A stretch of 64,000 bases of DNA from CAZMGV01 sp964621525 [NCBI: uncultured bacterium] (GCA_964621525.1 CAZUMS010000016.1:1-64000), one strand, 5' to 3'. Positions 19,680 to 28,946 are shown, numbered from the stretch's first letter. A program made the numbers and translations. Notes: generated by a model from the sequence alone, not told the origin.

Positions 19680-20624
19680 ATGATCTCGGTACAGGTTCAG
19701 AAGGACTATTCGGAGAAACTTAACCACGCGAGCGCGCACCGCCGCGCCTTCCCGTGGGAAACCGGCGTCATCGACTGGGCGGTTCCCATCAACGACAGGC
19801 ATCTCTACATGCCGGATGCCTACAGCATTCTCTACGGCACGCCGCTGTGGGAGAAGCTCTCCTTCGCCCAGAAGAGTTTCGTCACCCGCTGGGAGTTCAC
19901 CCAGCTCATGCGGAATGCCGGCGCCGGCGAGCACCTGCTGAACCAGGCGATCCTCTCGGTACTCCACCACGCGAATCCCTACGATCCCGGCTGGCGCTAC
20001 ATGCTCCACGAGGTCGCCGAAGAGTGCCAGCACATGGCCATGTTCAATGAATGGGTCCGCCTGAACCCGGATATCCGGACGAAGGGTCTCAACGACGACA
20101 AATGGGGACTCATCGCCTCGGTGCTGACGCCCGTGTTCGCCACGCAGTTCCCGGTGTTCTTCTGGACGCTGACGATGCTGCTCGAGGTCGTCGGCGACGA
20201 CCTCGGCCGGGCGCAGGCAAAGAACGAAACCGGTACGCTGCACCCCATCGTGCAGCAGCTCGGGAAAGCCCATCAGCTCGAGGAAGTTCGCCACATCGCC
20301 TTCGCCCGCGTGTGGGTGGAGAACGCCATGCCCAAGATGTCGAAGGGCCAGCGGACGGCGCTCTCCGAAACCGTCGAGCGGATCACGACGTTCATCCTTA
20401 AATTCGGTCTCCGGCTGCCCTACAGCCGGCAGATTGAGCCGTACGTGAGCTACGGCGAGTTCAAGGACGCCCTCCGGTCGGAACACCGGCGGGTCATGTT
20501 CCAGAAGCAGGCCCGGCCGTGCGTGAAGCAGCTCGTCGAACTCGGGATCGTGCGGGAGAAAACCCGCCGGGCCTGGGAGCGCAGCGGGCTCATGCCTGAA
20601 GCGGCGCCCGGCCTCTCCGCCTGA
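19680..20624 (+). CDS. Diiron oxygenase, AurF (p-aminobenzoate N-oxygenase)-like
   Basis: 314 residues, ferritin-like helical. All seven expected metal ligands can be placed: Glu84, Glu115-x-x-His118 (EECQH), Glu169, His198-x3-Glu202-x2-His205 (HQLEEVRH), the same HxxxExxH spacing as AurF. The family performs O2-dependent N-oxygenation or other hydroxylations with a carboxylate-bridged diiron centre. The gene follows marR in the same operon and faces a CMD-fold gene. The substrate is unknown; pairing with a Coq4-like gene under one regulator suggests oxidative tailoring of one compound class. Confidence 0.82.
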   Translation: MISVQVQKDYSEKLNHASAHRRAFPWETGVIDWAVPINDRHLYMPDAYSILYGTPLWEKLSFAQKSFVTRWEFTQLMRNAGAGEHLLNQAILSVLHHANPYDPGWRYMLHEVAEECQHMAMFNEWVRLNPDIRTKGLNDDKWGLIASVLTPVFATQFPVFFWTLTMLLEVVGDDLGRAQAKNETGTLHPIVQQLGKAHQLEEVRHIAFARVWVENAMPKMSKGQRTALSETVERITTFILKFGLRLPYSRQIEPYVSYGEFKDALRSEHRRVMFQKQARPCVKQLVELGIVREKTRRAWERSGLMPEAAPGLSA

Positions 20625-20674
20625 ACGTCAGGCGGGCTGCGGCGCTCCGCTGCCTCCGGAAATTACCGGAACTT

Positions 20675-21208
20675 TCAGACGTCGCGCGAGATCCGGAGCG
20701 TGCCGATGGCCGTCGCCAGCGAGTCGTACTGCCCCACGAGCATGACGATCTCGATCATCTGCTGCTCGCTGTAATGGGCTGAGAGGGCATCCCATGCGTC
20801 GTCGCCGAGGTTCTTCGTACCGACGAGGGAGTCGGCCGCCTCGAGGAGGGCCCGGTGCCGGGCGCTCCAGCCGTCCGCCTTCGGACCGGCGACGATCCGC
20901 TTCTGCGTCTCGGCATCGAGACCCGCCCGGCGTCCGAGCCGGGTGTGGTGATCCTGCTCGTACTGGCACTTGCGCAGGTGGGCCACCCGCAGGATGACCA
21001 TTTCGGTTTCGTACCGGCTCAGGGTGCCGAACGGCATCATCTGGGACGAGTAGGCGAGCCAGCCGCGGAACAGGCCCCGACGGCGGCCCAGAGTCCGGAA
21101 GAGATGGACATCCGGCACGCCGATGGAGCGGGCGGCGAGCCGGCAGAACAGCCAGTTGACGAGGCCGAGCTCACGGAGCCCGCCGGGGGCGACACGGGGA
21201 CTGCTCAT
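20675..21208 (-). CDS. CMD/AhpD-like-fold protein
   Basis: 177 residues from the ATG at 21208, preceded by GAGGTGA four bases upstream (the in-frame start at 21229 lacks a ribosome site). CMD family signature: …YETEMVILRVAHLRKCQYEQDHHTRLGRRAGL…, with one Cys but not a CxxC pair, so AhpD peroxidase activity is unlikely. It is convergent with the diiron oxygenase gene and divergent from the zinc alcohol dehydrogenase gene. Probably an enzyme of the same accessory pathway. Confidence 0.78.
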   Translation of the reverse strand: MSSPRVAPGGLRELGLVNWLFCRLAARSIGVPDVHLFRTLGRRRGLFRGWLAYSSQMMPFGTLSRYETEMVILRVAHLRKCQYEQDHHTRLGRRAGLDAETQKRIVAGPKADGWSARHRALLEAADSLVGTKNLGDDAWDALSAHYSEQQMIEIVMLVGQYDSLATAIGTLRISRDV

Positions 21209-21436
21209 GGGATCACCTCTTCGCTGCAAAGCCGGCTGTCATGTGCCACTGAACTCTTCCTCCGGCCTTCGCTCCGGGAGCAACGAAGCCCTTCCACCAC
21301 AACCAACGTACCCTCTTCTCCTCGGGTCGCGCAAACCGTTATCCCCCGCCCCGCGTAAACAACGGGGAAAGCGGCTGGCATCGGGGCCAAGGTGAAGGCA
21401 GGATGGATGCCGGACCCGAACCTACGGAGAAATCCC

Positions 21437-22465
21437 ATGCGAGCCATCGTGTTCCATAAGATCGGCGCCCCCCTTACCCTGGAGACCGTGCCGGACCCGT
21501 CCCCGAAGGGGAGCGAAGTAGTCCTGAAAGTCTGCAATTGCGGCATATGCGGCTCGGACCTGCACGTCGCTTCGCTGCCGCCGGGCCTGCCTCCCAGAAC
21601 GGTGATGGGGCACGAGTTCTCGGGCGAGATCGTCGCCGTGGGCCCCGAGGCGAAAGACAGGTGGAAGGAAGGGGACCGCGTGTGCGCCCTCCCCTACATC
21701 GGCTGTGGAAAGTGCGAGGCCTGCCTCGCAGGCGACGGCGTGCGCTGCGGCCGCATCAGGAGCACGGGACTCGGCCAGATCCCCGGCGCGTATTCGGAGT
21801 TCGTGCTCGCGGGCTCGAACGAGCTGGTCCGCCTGCCCTCTAACGTGAACTTTCAGCAGGGCGCCCTCGTGGAACCCCTGTCGGTGGGCCTCCATGCCGT
21901 GAATCAGGCAGAGCTGAAGCGGGGCGAAAATGTCCTCATTATCGGCGCGGGGCCCGTCGGCCTCGTGACGGCGCTCTGGGCCCGGTTCTTCGGAGCCCGG
22001 CACGTTATCGTCAGCGAGAAAGCCCCCGGCCGCCGGGAGCTCGCGGCGAGGTTCGGCGCCACAGGGGTCGTGGATCCCGGCAAGGAAAGCGCCGCCACCG
22101 GATTCCAGAAGATCGCCGGGGCGCCTCCGGACGTCGTGTTCGAGTGCGTGGGCGTGCCCGGCATCATCCAGCAGTGCGTCCAGACCGTTCGGCCCCGGGG
22201 CCGGATCGTCGTCGTGGGCGTCTGCGCCCAGCCGGACACGATCCTGCCGCTCCTCGCCATCGTGAAGGAGATCCGGCTCGAATTCGTGCTCGGCTACCGC
22301 AAGCAGGATTTCCAGTTCTGTCTCGACATGATGAGCGCCGGCCGGATCGACCCGGCCCCGATGGTGACGGGAGTGACGGGGCTCGCCGGATTCCCGGCGG
22401 AGTTCGAGGCGCTCAAGAAGCCGGACCAGCAGTGCAAGATCCTGCTGGATCCCTGGAAGAACTGA
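21437..22465 (+). CDS. Zinc-dependent medium-chain alcohol dehydrogenase
   Basis: 342 residues from the ATG at 21437 (GGAGAAATCCC upstream). The catalytic-zinc region is CGICGSDLH with GHEFSGEI. The four structural-zinc Cys are present (GCGKCEACLAGDGVRC). The nucleotide fold is VLIIGAGPVGLVTALWARF. Catalyses NAD(P)-dependent alcohol/aldehyde or ketone interconversion. Its stop abuts the stop of the convergent iron alcohol dehydrogenase gene. Two unrelated alcohol dehydrogenases side by side suggest alcohol/aldehyde intermediates in this region's pathway. Confidence 0.92.
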   Translation: MRAIVFHKIGAPLTLETVPDPSPKGSEVVLKVCNCGICGSDLHVASLPPGLPPRTVMGHEFSGEIVAVGPEAKDRWKEGDRVCALPYIGCGKCEACLAGDGVRCGRIRSTGLGQIPGAYSEFVLAGSNELVRLPSNVNFQQGALVEPLSVGLHAVNQAELKRGENVLIIGAGPVGLVTALWARFFGARHVIVSEKAPGRRELAARFGATGVVDPGKESAATGFQKIAGAPPDVVFECVGVPGIIQQCVQTVRPRGRIVVVGVCAQPDTILPLLAIVKEIRLEFVLGYRKQDFQFCLDMMSAGRIDPAPMVTGVTGLAGFPAEFEALKKPDQQCKILLDPWKN

Positions 22466-23653
22466 TCAGGCCCAGGCGCGCTTCAGGAGCACGAGCACGT
22501 CCTTTTCATCCGCCTCGACCGGGTTGTAGGACAGGGCCCCGTCGTCCTGCGCGAGACGGGCGAGCGCCGCCAGCTGGTCCTCACGGACCTTGCCGGTCTC
22601 TTTCAGCGTTCTCGGCAGCTTGCACTTCTCGAACAGCCGCTCCCGGAGACGCTTGACCGATTCGATGGCCGCCTCGGCCCGCCGGTCCGGCGGGGTCTTC
22701 GCATAGACGTCCGCCCCCTCAAGGTGAAGCAGAAGCTCGCCGATGGGCTCCCGGCGCGAGGCCAGGTTGTACTCCAGCACGTAGGGCAGCATGAGGCTCA
22801 TGCAGGTGCCGTGGTGCAGGTGGCACACGGCGCCGAGCTGGTGACCGATGGCGTGAACGAGCCCGCACATGGAGTTCGAGAACGCGATGCCGGCCATGGT
22901 GGCCGCCTGGGCCAGTTCGAACCGCCCTTCCGCGTCCGAAGGATTGTCCACGACCTTCACGAGGTTCGCCGCAATCTTGCGGATCGCCGCCGAAGCGTAG
23001 GCGTCGCTCACGGGGTTCTTGCCGAGGCAGATGAAGGCCTCGATGGAATGGGTGAGCGCATCCATGGCGGTCGCGGCCGTGAGGAGCGGCGGCAGCGACA
23101 GCGTCATGCGGGGGTCGATCACCGCCCAGGCAGGCAGGAGATACGGCGACGCGAAGGCGAGTTTTACTCCCTTCGCCGGATCGGCGACCACCGCCACCAT
23201 CGTGACCTCGGAGCCCGTGCCGGCCGTCGTCGGAATCACGGCAAGGGGGCGGAGCGGGCGCTTCAGGGCCCCGGCACCGGCGTACCGGTGCAGGTCGTCA
23301 CCGCCCTCGGAGACCAGGATGTTCATTCCCTTGCTGGTGTCGATCACCGAACCGCCGCCGATCGCGATGATCGAATCGCAGCCGTTCTCCCGGTAGATCT
23401 TCGCGGCGGCGGCCACGACCGCCGTGCTGGAATCGGGCGGCACGCCGTCGAACACCGGCGGATTCGCGATACCGGCTTCTGCGAGGGACTTCAGCACGAT
23501 ATCGAGGAGCCCCGCCGCCCGGACGCCCTTGTCCGTCACGACGAGGGGTTTCCGGCAGTCCCGCGAGCTGAGCTCGAACGGCAGGTGGTCCAGCGCGCTG
23601 AACCCCGCGATCATCTTCACCGGACAGTAGAATTCGTAAAATGAGCCGCTCAT
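22466..23653 (-). CDS. Iron-containing (group III) alcohol dehydrogenase
   Basis: 395 residues. NAD-binding GGGSVIDTSKG, the TTAGTGSEVT loop, and metal ligands in MDALTHSIEAF and HAIGHQLGAVCHLHHG. Starts four bases inside the end of the SCP2-like gene (ATGA overlap), so the two are translationally coupled. It is the last gene of the leftward ALDH - 89-aa protein - SCP2-like - ADH set. Expected to oxidise an alcohol or reduce an aldehyde made by the pathway. Confidence 0.93.
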   Translation of the reverse strand: MSGSFYEFYCPVKMIAGFSALDHLPFELSSRDCRKPLVVTDKGVRAAGLLDIVLKSLAEAGIANPPVFDGVPPDSSTAVVAAAAKIYRENGCDSIIAIGGGSVIDTSKGMNILVSEGGDDLHRYAGAGALKRPLRPLAVIPTTAGTGSEVTMVAVVADPAKGVKLAFASPYLLPAWAVIDPRMTLSLPPLLTAATAMDALTHSIEAFICLGKNPVSDAYASAAIRKIAANLVKVVDNPSDAEGRFELAQAATMAGIAFSNSMCGLVHAIGHQLGAVCHLHHGTCMSLMLPYVLEYNLASRREPIGELLLHLEGADVYAKTPPDRRAEAAIESVKRLRERLFEKCKLPRTLKETGKVREDQLAALARLAQDDGALSYNPVEADEKDVLVLLKRAWA

Positions 23654-24222
23654 GGCTGCGCTCCCTTCAGGGACATGGCGAGTACATCGCCATAGATTTT
23701 CAGGGCGAGGCGGCCCTTGTCCTCCACCGGAGTGAACCGCTTCACGGCGAGGCGGGCCACGCGGTCAGGCAGGATGATCGACTGGAGCCGGTCCAGGATG
23801 CGGACCATCCGCATGGCGTAGGCGATATCGCCGTCCACCACCATGCGGTTGTTGGCGAACGCCCGCACCGTGCCCTCGCGGAAACTGAGCACCGTGAAGG
23901 CGTGCCGCAGGTGCTTGAACTGGATCGAGAGGTCGGGCCGCGCGGCGGAATCGTCGGGTTCGAACTCGCCGCCGATGTTCACCCGGAGCCGCGTCGAGGG
24001 GCCGTCCGGCAGCGTGATCATCTCGAACCGGAACCCCACCGGGAACCCTCGCATCTCCCGCCGCACGGGGCCGTCGAACCGGGAGATCGCGACCAGTCCC
24101 CGGCCCATCACCGTCATCATCAGGTCCACATAGGTCCGGATCTTTCCGGTGTCGGCGGAAAAATCCGCCGTCAGGCCGCGGAGCCGGTGGTTCAGGGTGT
24201 CGGTGAACTTCATCCGGGACAT
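23650..24222 (-). CDS. Hypothetical protein, SCP2-like sterol/lipid-carrier fold suspected
   Basis: 190 residues, no signal peptide. The centre reads like an SCP2 domain: alternating strands (…FRFEMITLPDG…, RLRVNIGGEF, LSIQFKHLRHAFTVL) followed by the …GTVRAFANNRMVVDGDIAYAMRMVRILDRL… segment typical of lipid-carrier proteins. The assignment is by pattern only. Encoded between an 89-residue protein (36 bp) and the iron alcohol dehydrogenase (4-bp overlap). A carrier for a hydrophobic intermediate handed to the dehydrogenases would fit. Confidence 0.6.
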   Translation of the reverse strand: MSRMKFTDTLNHRLRGLTADFSADTGKIRTYVDLMMTVMGRGLVAISRFDGPVRREMRGFPVGFRFEMITLPDGPSTRLRVNIGGEFEPDDSAARPDLSIQFKHLRHAFTVLSFREGTVRAFANNRMVVDGDIAYAMRMVRILDRLQSIILPDRVARLAVKRFTPVEDKGRLALKIYGDVLAMSLKGAQP

Positions 24223-24257
24223 CTCCCGTCTACTGTGCCCGCTGCCGGATGCGGCCG

Positions 24258-24527
24258 TCAGTCCTGGCCAATCCGGAAGTGGCGCTTTTTCGGCTGGGCC
24301 TCGAGGAGCCGCCGGGCCTCGGCGACCATGACGAGGTCGGGAACATGGCTGTTGCAGTGCTGCTCGCAGAGATCCTTGTCGGCGAGGGCTTCTTCCTCGG
24401 ACATGTACCGGGCGATCAGCGGCCGCTGGCCGCTGCCCGGCGGGATCTCCGAAGCGGTACGCAGGTCCCAGCCGATGTCACCGCTTCCGCGGACGCTGAT
24501 CTGGATCCTGAACCGTTCGGACATCAC
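24258..24527 (-). CDS. Small protein of unknown function (89 aa)
   Basis: Starts MMSERFRIQISVRGSGD; ATG at 24527 or 24524. No signal peptide or membrane span. Two Cys and a His lie close together (LCEQHCNSH, about residues 53-61), which could bind metal or form a disulfide. Charged C-terminus. Lies in the same leftward gene set as ALDH, the SCP2-like protein and Fe-ADH, 51 bp after ALDH and 36 bp before the SCP2-like gene, which argues for a role in that pathway. Family not recognised. Confidence 0.6.
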   Translation of the reverse strand: MMSERFRIQISVRGSGDIGWDLRTASEIPPGSGQRPLIARYMSEEEALADKDLCEQHCNSHVPDLVMVAEARRLLEAQPKKRHFRIGQD

Positions 24528-24539
24528 CCACTCCGGCGT

Positions 24540-24562
24540 CCGGCCGGGGCGGTCCCGGCCGG
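24540..24562. other. Strong GC hairpin between 89-aa protein gene and ALDH gene
   Basis: CCGGCCGGG-GCGGT-CCCGGCCGG, a perfect 9-bp stem, lies 17 bp after the ALDH stop in the direction of transcription. No T-tract follows. Like the hairpin at 14832, it sits between co-directional genes of a probable operon and may tune downstream expression or mark a processed 3' end. Confidence 0.45.
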
Positions 24563-24578
24563 TATCAGCCGCCTGCTG

Positions 24579-25958
24579 CTACAGGAGCTTCTTCAGCCAC
24601 TTGGTTTTCGATTCGGTGTACGGCGGGTACAGGATCGGCGCGTCGAAGGCGAACGGTTTCTTCAGCACCGATTTCCGGTGAGAAAACGTGTCGAACGACG
24701 TCTTGCCGTGATAGGCGCCCATGCCGCTCGGGCCGACGCCGCCGAAGGGAAGCCCCGGAACCGACAGATGGACGATGGCGTGGTTGATCGCCATGCCGCC
24801 GGAACTCGTGCGGCTCGCGACCTTCTTCTGGTTCTCCTCGTTCGTGGAGAAGATGTAGAGGGCCAGCGGCTTGGGACGCTTGTTCACGAACTCGATGGCG
24901 GCATCGACGCTCGGCACCTTGAGCACCGGGAGGATCGGCCCGAAGATCTCGTCCTGCATGACGGGCGAATCCTCGCGGACGTTCCGGAGGATTGTCGGCG
25001 CGAGGTAGTTCTGCGATTCGTCGTAATCCCCGCCGAGGGCGACCTCGCCGCTGCCCAGCAGCTTCGACAGCCGCTGCACATGGCGCCGGTTCACGACACG
25101 GGTCAGGTCCTTGCTCTGCTTCGGATCCTCTCCGTAGAACTCCTTCACCGTCGCCCGGAGCTTGTCCACCAGACGGCTCTCGATCGCTTCATGGGCGAGG
25201 ATGTAGTCCGGGGCCACGCAGGTCTGGCCTCCGTTGAAGAACTTCGCCCAGGCGATACGCCGCGCGGCGACGTCCAGATCCACATCCTTGTCGACGATCG
25301 TGGGGCTCTTGCCGCCGAGCTCGAGGGTGAGCGGCGTCAGGTGCTTCGCCGCGGCCTCCATGACGATCCGGCCAACGGTGCCGTTACCGGTATAGAAGAT
25401 GTAGTCGAACTGCTGCTCGAGGAGCGCCGTCGTTTCCGGCACCGCGCCCTCGACCACCGCGAAGGCGTCGGGATCGAGGAATTCGGGCACAAGCCGCGCG
25501 ATCAGCGCGGAAGTGTTCGGCGTGACTTCGGAGGGCTTCAGCACGGCGCAGTTGCCGGCGGCGATGGCGCCGGCGAGCGGCGACATGCAGAGCTGGAAGG
25601 GGTAGTTCCAGGGGGCGATGATGAGCACCACGCCGTAGGGTTCGCGGACGATCTGGCTCTTGCCGGGCTGCACGGGCAGCGGCGTCGATACCTTCTCGGG
25701 CTTCATCCAGCCGGGAAGTTTCTTGCGGAACAGGTCGGCCTCCTGGGCCATGAAGGACACTTCGGCGACCAGCGCCTCGATGGACGGCTTGCTCATGTCC
25801 TTCTGGAGGGCCGCGACGATATCGTCCCCGCGGGTCTTCACCATCGTCTTGATCCCCTTGAGCTGGCGAAGCCGCCATTCGAGGGGCCGGGTGCGTCCGC
25901 TGTTGAACGTCCCCCGCAGCTTTTTCACCAGTCCCGGAATCTCCTTCACGCTGTCCAT
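24579..25958 (-). CDS. Aldehyde dehydrogenase, class 3 type
   Basis: 459 residues from the ATG at 25958, preceded by GAGGAGAG five bases upstream; a longer frame to 26057 has no such site. Hallmarks: IIAPWNYPF, general base LELGGKSP, nucleophile NGGQTC. The length and the short N-terminus match the ALDH3 group, which oxidises medium-chain, aromatic and isoprenoid aldehydes with NAD(P). First gene of the leftward set continuing to Fe-ADH and divergent from the TonB receptor gene. It could oxidise the aldehyde ends produced by a RoxA-type cleavage (inference). Confidence 0.93.
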   Translation of the reverse strand: MDSVKEIPGLVKKLRGTFNSGRTRPLEWRLRQLKGIKTMVKTRGDDIVAALQKDMSKPSIEALVAEVSFMAQEADLFRKKLPGWMKPEKVSTPLPVQPGKSQIVREPYGVVLIIAPWNYPFQLCMSPLAGAIAAGNCAVLKPSEVTPNTSALIARLVPEFLDPDAFAVVEGAVPETTALLEQQFDYIFYTGNGTVGRIVMEAAAKHLTPLTLELGGKSPTIVDKDVDLDVAARRIAWAKFFNGGQTCVAPDYILAHEAIESRLVDKLRATVKEFYGEDPKQSKDLTRVVNRRHVQRLSKLLGSGEVALGGDYDESQNYLAPTILRNVREDSPVMQDEIFGPILPVLKVPSVDAAIEFVNKRPKPLALYIFSTNEENQKKVASRTSSGGMAINHAIVHLSVPGLPFGGVGPSGMGAYHGKTSFDTFSHRKSVLKKPFAFDAPILYPPYTESKTKWLKKLL

Positions 25959-26228
25959 CGCCGCTCTCCTCAATCCGGGAAACAGTCCCGCCGCCGGACA
26001 CGATGTCCGGCGTCGCCTCCCGGTACCGGGAGCCACTCTAGAACGGTTTTTCCACAAACCCCAAGGGTTGCCCGCCGAAACCGGACAGCCCCATGGAGGG
26101 CTGTATTTTATTGCAGACGGGATTGACGGCTCGGCCCCCGAAAGGCCAAATCTAGGCCCATTAGGATGCTGAACCGGCGCTTTCCGGGGGCCCGAAGCCC
26201 CCGCCGGTCCATGAGGAGAGACACCGGG

Positions 26229-28262
26229 GTGTTTCGTTCACTTGTCGCCGCGGGGCTTGTGGTCTCCTTACTCGCCGTTCCGCCTTATGCCTTCGCCACT
26301 GACAAGAAGGACATTGACGAGTTGTCGCTGGAGGATCTCCTCAAGGCGGAGACCAGCGTCGCCTCGGAAAAGCCCATGACGATCCGGGAGACTCCCGGCG
26401 TCATCACGATCGTCACCCGGGACGAGATCGTCCGCTCGGGGGCGCGCGACCTGATGGACGTGCTGCTCATGGTCCCCGGCTTCTATTTCGGCGTCGACGT
26501 GGAAGGCGTCTACGGGCTCGGGTTCCGCGGGAACTGGGGACACGAGGGCAAGATCCTCCTGCTCGTCGACGGGCAGGAGATGAACGAGCTGGCTTACACG
26601 ACCACCCAGTTCGGCAACCACTTTTCCACGGACCTGATCGAAAAAGTCGAGATTATCCGGGGTCCCGGCTCGGCGGTCTACGGCGGCGCCGCCGAGCTGG
26701 CCGTCATCAACATCACGACACGGATCGGCGCGAACTACTCCGGGGTCACGGGCGGTGCCACCTTCGGGTTCACTCCGGACGCCTTCATGCGGCGGAACTA
26801 TCACCTGGCCGCCGGAGGATCGCCGGTGGAAGGCGCCTACGCCGGCGCCTCGCTGTTTCTTGGCTACGCGAAGCGGTCGGACCGCGACTACACGGATTTC
26901 TACGGCTCGAAGGTGAATCTCGAAGACAGCTACCTCATGCCGGTCAACCTAAACTTCAAGGGAGAGTACAAGGGATTCCGTCTGCGGTTCATGACGGACG
27001 TCTACCGGACGGAATCTCCCGATGCCTACGACGCGATCGTGACGCCGCCGGAAAAGGTCGACTGGATCTCCTACTACGTCGACACTTCGTACGCCTGGAA
27101 ACCGGCGGACACGCTCACCGTGACACCCCTGTTCAGCTTCCGCCGGTCGCAGCCCTGGAACGCCCCGACGTCCAGCCCGCTCATGTCCCAGTATTTCGAG
27201 AGGACCTTCGACCGTTACCTGGGCAGTCTCAAGGCAGCCTGGCAGGCCACCGACGAGCTGCACCTCACCGCCGGGACCCAGCTCGACTACCTGCGGGCCG
27301 AGAATGAGTCGTGGTACGCTCCGACGCCCTTCCACAACGGAAAGCTCAACATCACGTACCACAACTTTGCCGCCTTCGCGCAGGGGCTCTTCCGGCACGA
27401 AATCGTCAACGTGACCGCCGGCGCGCGGTACGAGAAGCACGAGCAGTACGGCTCTTCATTCGTGCCCAGGATCGCGCTCACGAAAGTGTGGGGCCGGTTC
27501 CACCTGAAGGGGCTCTACAGCCGGGCTTTCCGGGCTCCCGCCGTCCAGAACATCGATCTCTCGCTGGGCGTCAAACCGGAGAAAACCGACGTCTTCGAGG
27601 CAGAGGGCGGCGTCCAGATCACCGACGAACTGTTCTTCACCGCGAACTTCTACGACATCACGATCCGCAAGGCGATCGTCTACGACTACGACCCCGTCAC
27701 CGACACCGAGAGTTATCCGAATTTCCCCAAGACCGGTTCCCGGGGCGTCGAGGCGGAACTGAAATGGCACGGCAAGCGTGTCTCCGCATCGGCCAACTAC
27801 TCCTTTTATCACCCGGGCGGAAAGAACCGGGTTCCGTCCTATCAGGTTGCCGGACATGATGATGTGCTGCTCGGCTTCCCGGCGCACAAGATCGGCGTGA
27901 ACGGCTCGATCGTGCCGGTGAAGAACCTTTCGGTCAGCCCTTCGCTGGTGTTTCTGAGCCCACGTTACGGCTACGGCGTCGCAACGCCGGGCGGGGCCCA
28001 GTTCATCCGGAAGTACAACGAGGCCTGGCTGCTGAACCTCTATGCCCGGTACGACAACCTGTTCCTGCCGGGTATCTCCGCCGGAGCCGGGATCATGAAC
28101 CTGCTCAACGATAATGCCGTCCTGCTCCAGCCCTACGACGGCTACCACGCTCCCATGCCGGGCCAGTCGCGGGAGTTCATCTTCCAGCTATCCTACGACC
28201 TCGACGCATGGAGCCGGGACGGCGCCGCCGCTTCCGACGGCGAGAGCGGCCAGAATCTGTAA
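26229..28262 (+). CDS. TonB-dependent outer-membrane receptor
   Basis: 677 residues from GTG 26229, which has AGGAGAG eight bases upstream and gives a clean signal peptide (…LVAAGLVVSLLAVPPYAFA). In-frame ATGs at 26166 and 26211 have poorer context. The plug domain has the usual blocks: TPGVITIVTRDEI, ARDLMDVLLMVPGF, VEIIRGPGSAVYGG. A 22-strand-type barrel ends in an aromatic-rich REFIFQLSYDL; the reading frame continues about 20 residues past it. Imports bulky substrates using TonB energy. The neighbouring ALDH, SCP2-like and oxygenase genes suggest a hydrophobic or oligomeric carbon source rather than a siderophore. Confidence 0.93.
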   Translation: MFRSLVAAGLVVSLLAVPPYAFATDKKDIDELSLEDLLKAETSVASEKPMTIRETPGVITIVTRDEIVRSGARDLMDVLLMVPGFYFGVDVEGVYGLGFRGNWGHEGKILLLVDGQEMNELAYTTTQFGNHFSTDLIEKVEIIRGPGSAVYGGAAELAVINITTRIGANYSGVTGGATFGFTPDAFMRRNYHLAAGGSPVEGAYAGASLFLGYAKRSDRDYTDFYGSKVNLEDSYLMPVNLNFKGEYKGFRLRFMTDVYRTESPDAYDAIVTPPEKVDWISYYVDTSYAWKPADTLTVTPLFSFRRSQPWNAPTSSPLMSQYFERTFDRYLGSLKAAWQATDELHLTAGTQLDYLRAENESWYAPTPFHNGKLNITYHNFAAFAQGLFRHEIVNVTAGARYEKHEQYGSSFVPRIALTKVWGRFHLKGLYSRAFRAPAVQNIDLSLGVKPEKTDVFEAEGGVQITDELFFTANFYDITIRKAIVYDYDPVTDTESYPNFPKTGSRGVEAELKWHGKRVSASANYSFYHPGGKNRVPSYQVAGHDDVLLGFPAHKIGVNGSIVPVKNLSVSPSLVFLSPRYGYGVATPGGAQFIRKYNEAWLLNLYARYDNLFLPGISAGAGIMNLLNDNAVLLQPYDGYHAPMPGQSREFIFQLSYDLDAWSRDGAAASDGESGQNL

Positions 28263-28334
28263 CGGCATCGCGCTTCACCGGACTGTCCGGAGCCGCTAGG
28301 ATTCCACATCCGAAGCAGCCGGAGGCTTTACTCC

Positions 28335-28943
28335 ATGTCCGACAAAAAGCTGGAAACCATCGTCAGCACGGATACCTTCCGTGAGGAACGCATTCCCCCC
28401 GGCCAGCGCGAGACCCACGCCTGGCCCGTGCTGCACTACGGAGACGTGCCCAGATTCGACAAGGGCCGGTGGGATTTCCGGGTGTTCGGAGAGGTGGAAA
28501 AGCCGTTCAGGGTGAATTTCGACGAGTTCCTCGCCCTGCCCCGTATCCAGGTGAAGTGCGACATCCACTGCGTCACGACCTGGAGCAAGCTCGGCATGCT
28601 GTGGGAGGGCGTCTCCGCGAAACACATCATGGAACGCGCCGGGGTGAAGCCGTCGGCGAAATACGTCCTCGCCCATTGCGAACAGGGATTCACCGCCAAC
28701 CTGCCGATGGAGAATTTCCGCGAGCCGGACGTGATCTGCGCCCTCAAGGCGGACGGACAGGAACTCTCCCCCGATCACGGATACCCGCTCCGGCTGCTCG
28801 TGCCGAAACTCTATTTCTGGAAATCGGCCAAGTGGCTGCGCGGCCTGGAGTTCCTCACGAAGGACCAGGCCGGCTTCTGGGAGCAGAACGGCTACCACAT
28901 GCGCGGCGATCCGTGGACGGAAGAACGGTACCGGACGTACTGA
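28335..28943 (+). CDS. Sulfite-oxidase-family molybdopterin oxidoreductase (YedY/MsrP-like domain, cytoplasmic)
   Basis: 202 residues, only the molybdopterin domain. The Mo-ligating Cys lies in CDIHCVTTWSKLG (second Cys by position), and HGYPLRLLVPKLYFWKSAKW is the pterin-binding block of the family. No twin-arginine or other signal peptide, so it appears cytoplasmic, unlike MsrP. The start ATG is preceded by a weak GGAGG (CCGGAGGC) further upstream. The function of such short homologues is poorly known. It sits 72 bp after the TonB receptor and convergent with dinB. Confidence 0.88.
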   Translation: MSDKKLETIVSTDTFREERIPPGQRETHAWPVLHYGDVPRFDKGRWDFRVFGEVEKPFRVNFDEFLALPRIQVKCDIHCVTTWSKLGMLWEGVSAKHIMERAGVKPSAKYVLAHCEQGFTANLPMENFREPDVICALKADGQELSPDHGYPLRLLVPKLYFWKSAKWLRGLEFLTKDQAGFWEQNGYHMRGDPWTEERYRTY

Positions 28944-28946
28944 ACC

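Noticed and set aside
20655-20670. TCCGG/CCGGA mini-hairpin between the diiron oxygenase and CMD genes
   Set aside because: Only five base pairs and a short T-run; too weak to call a terminator.
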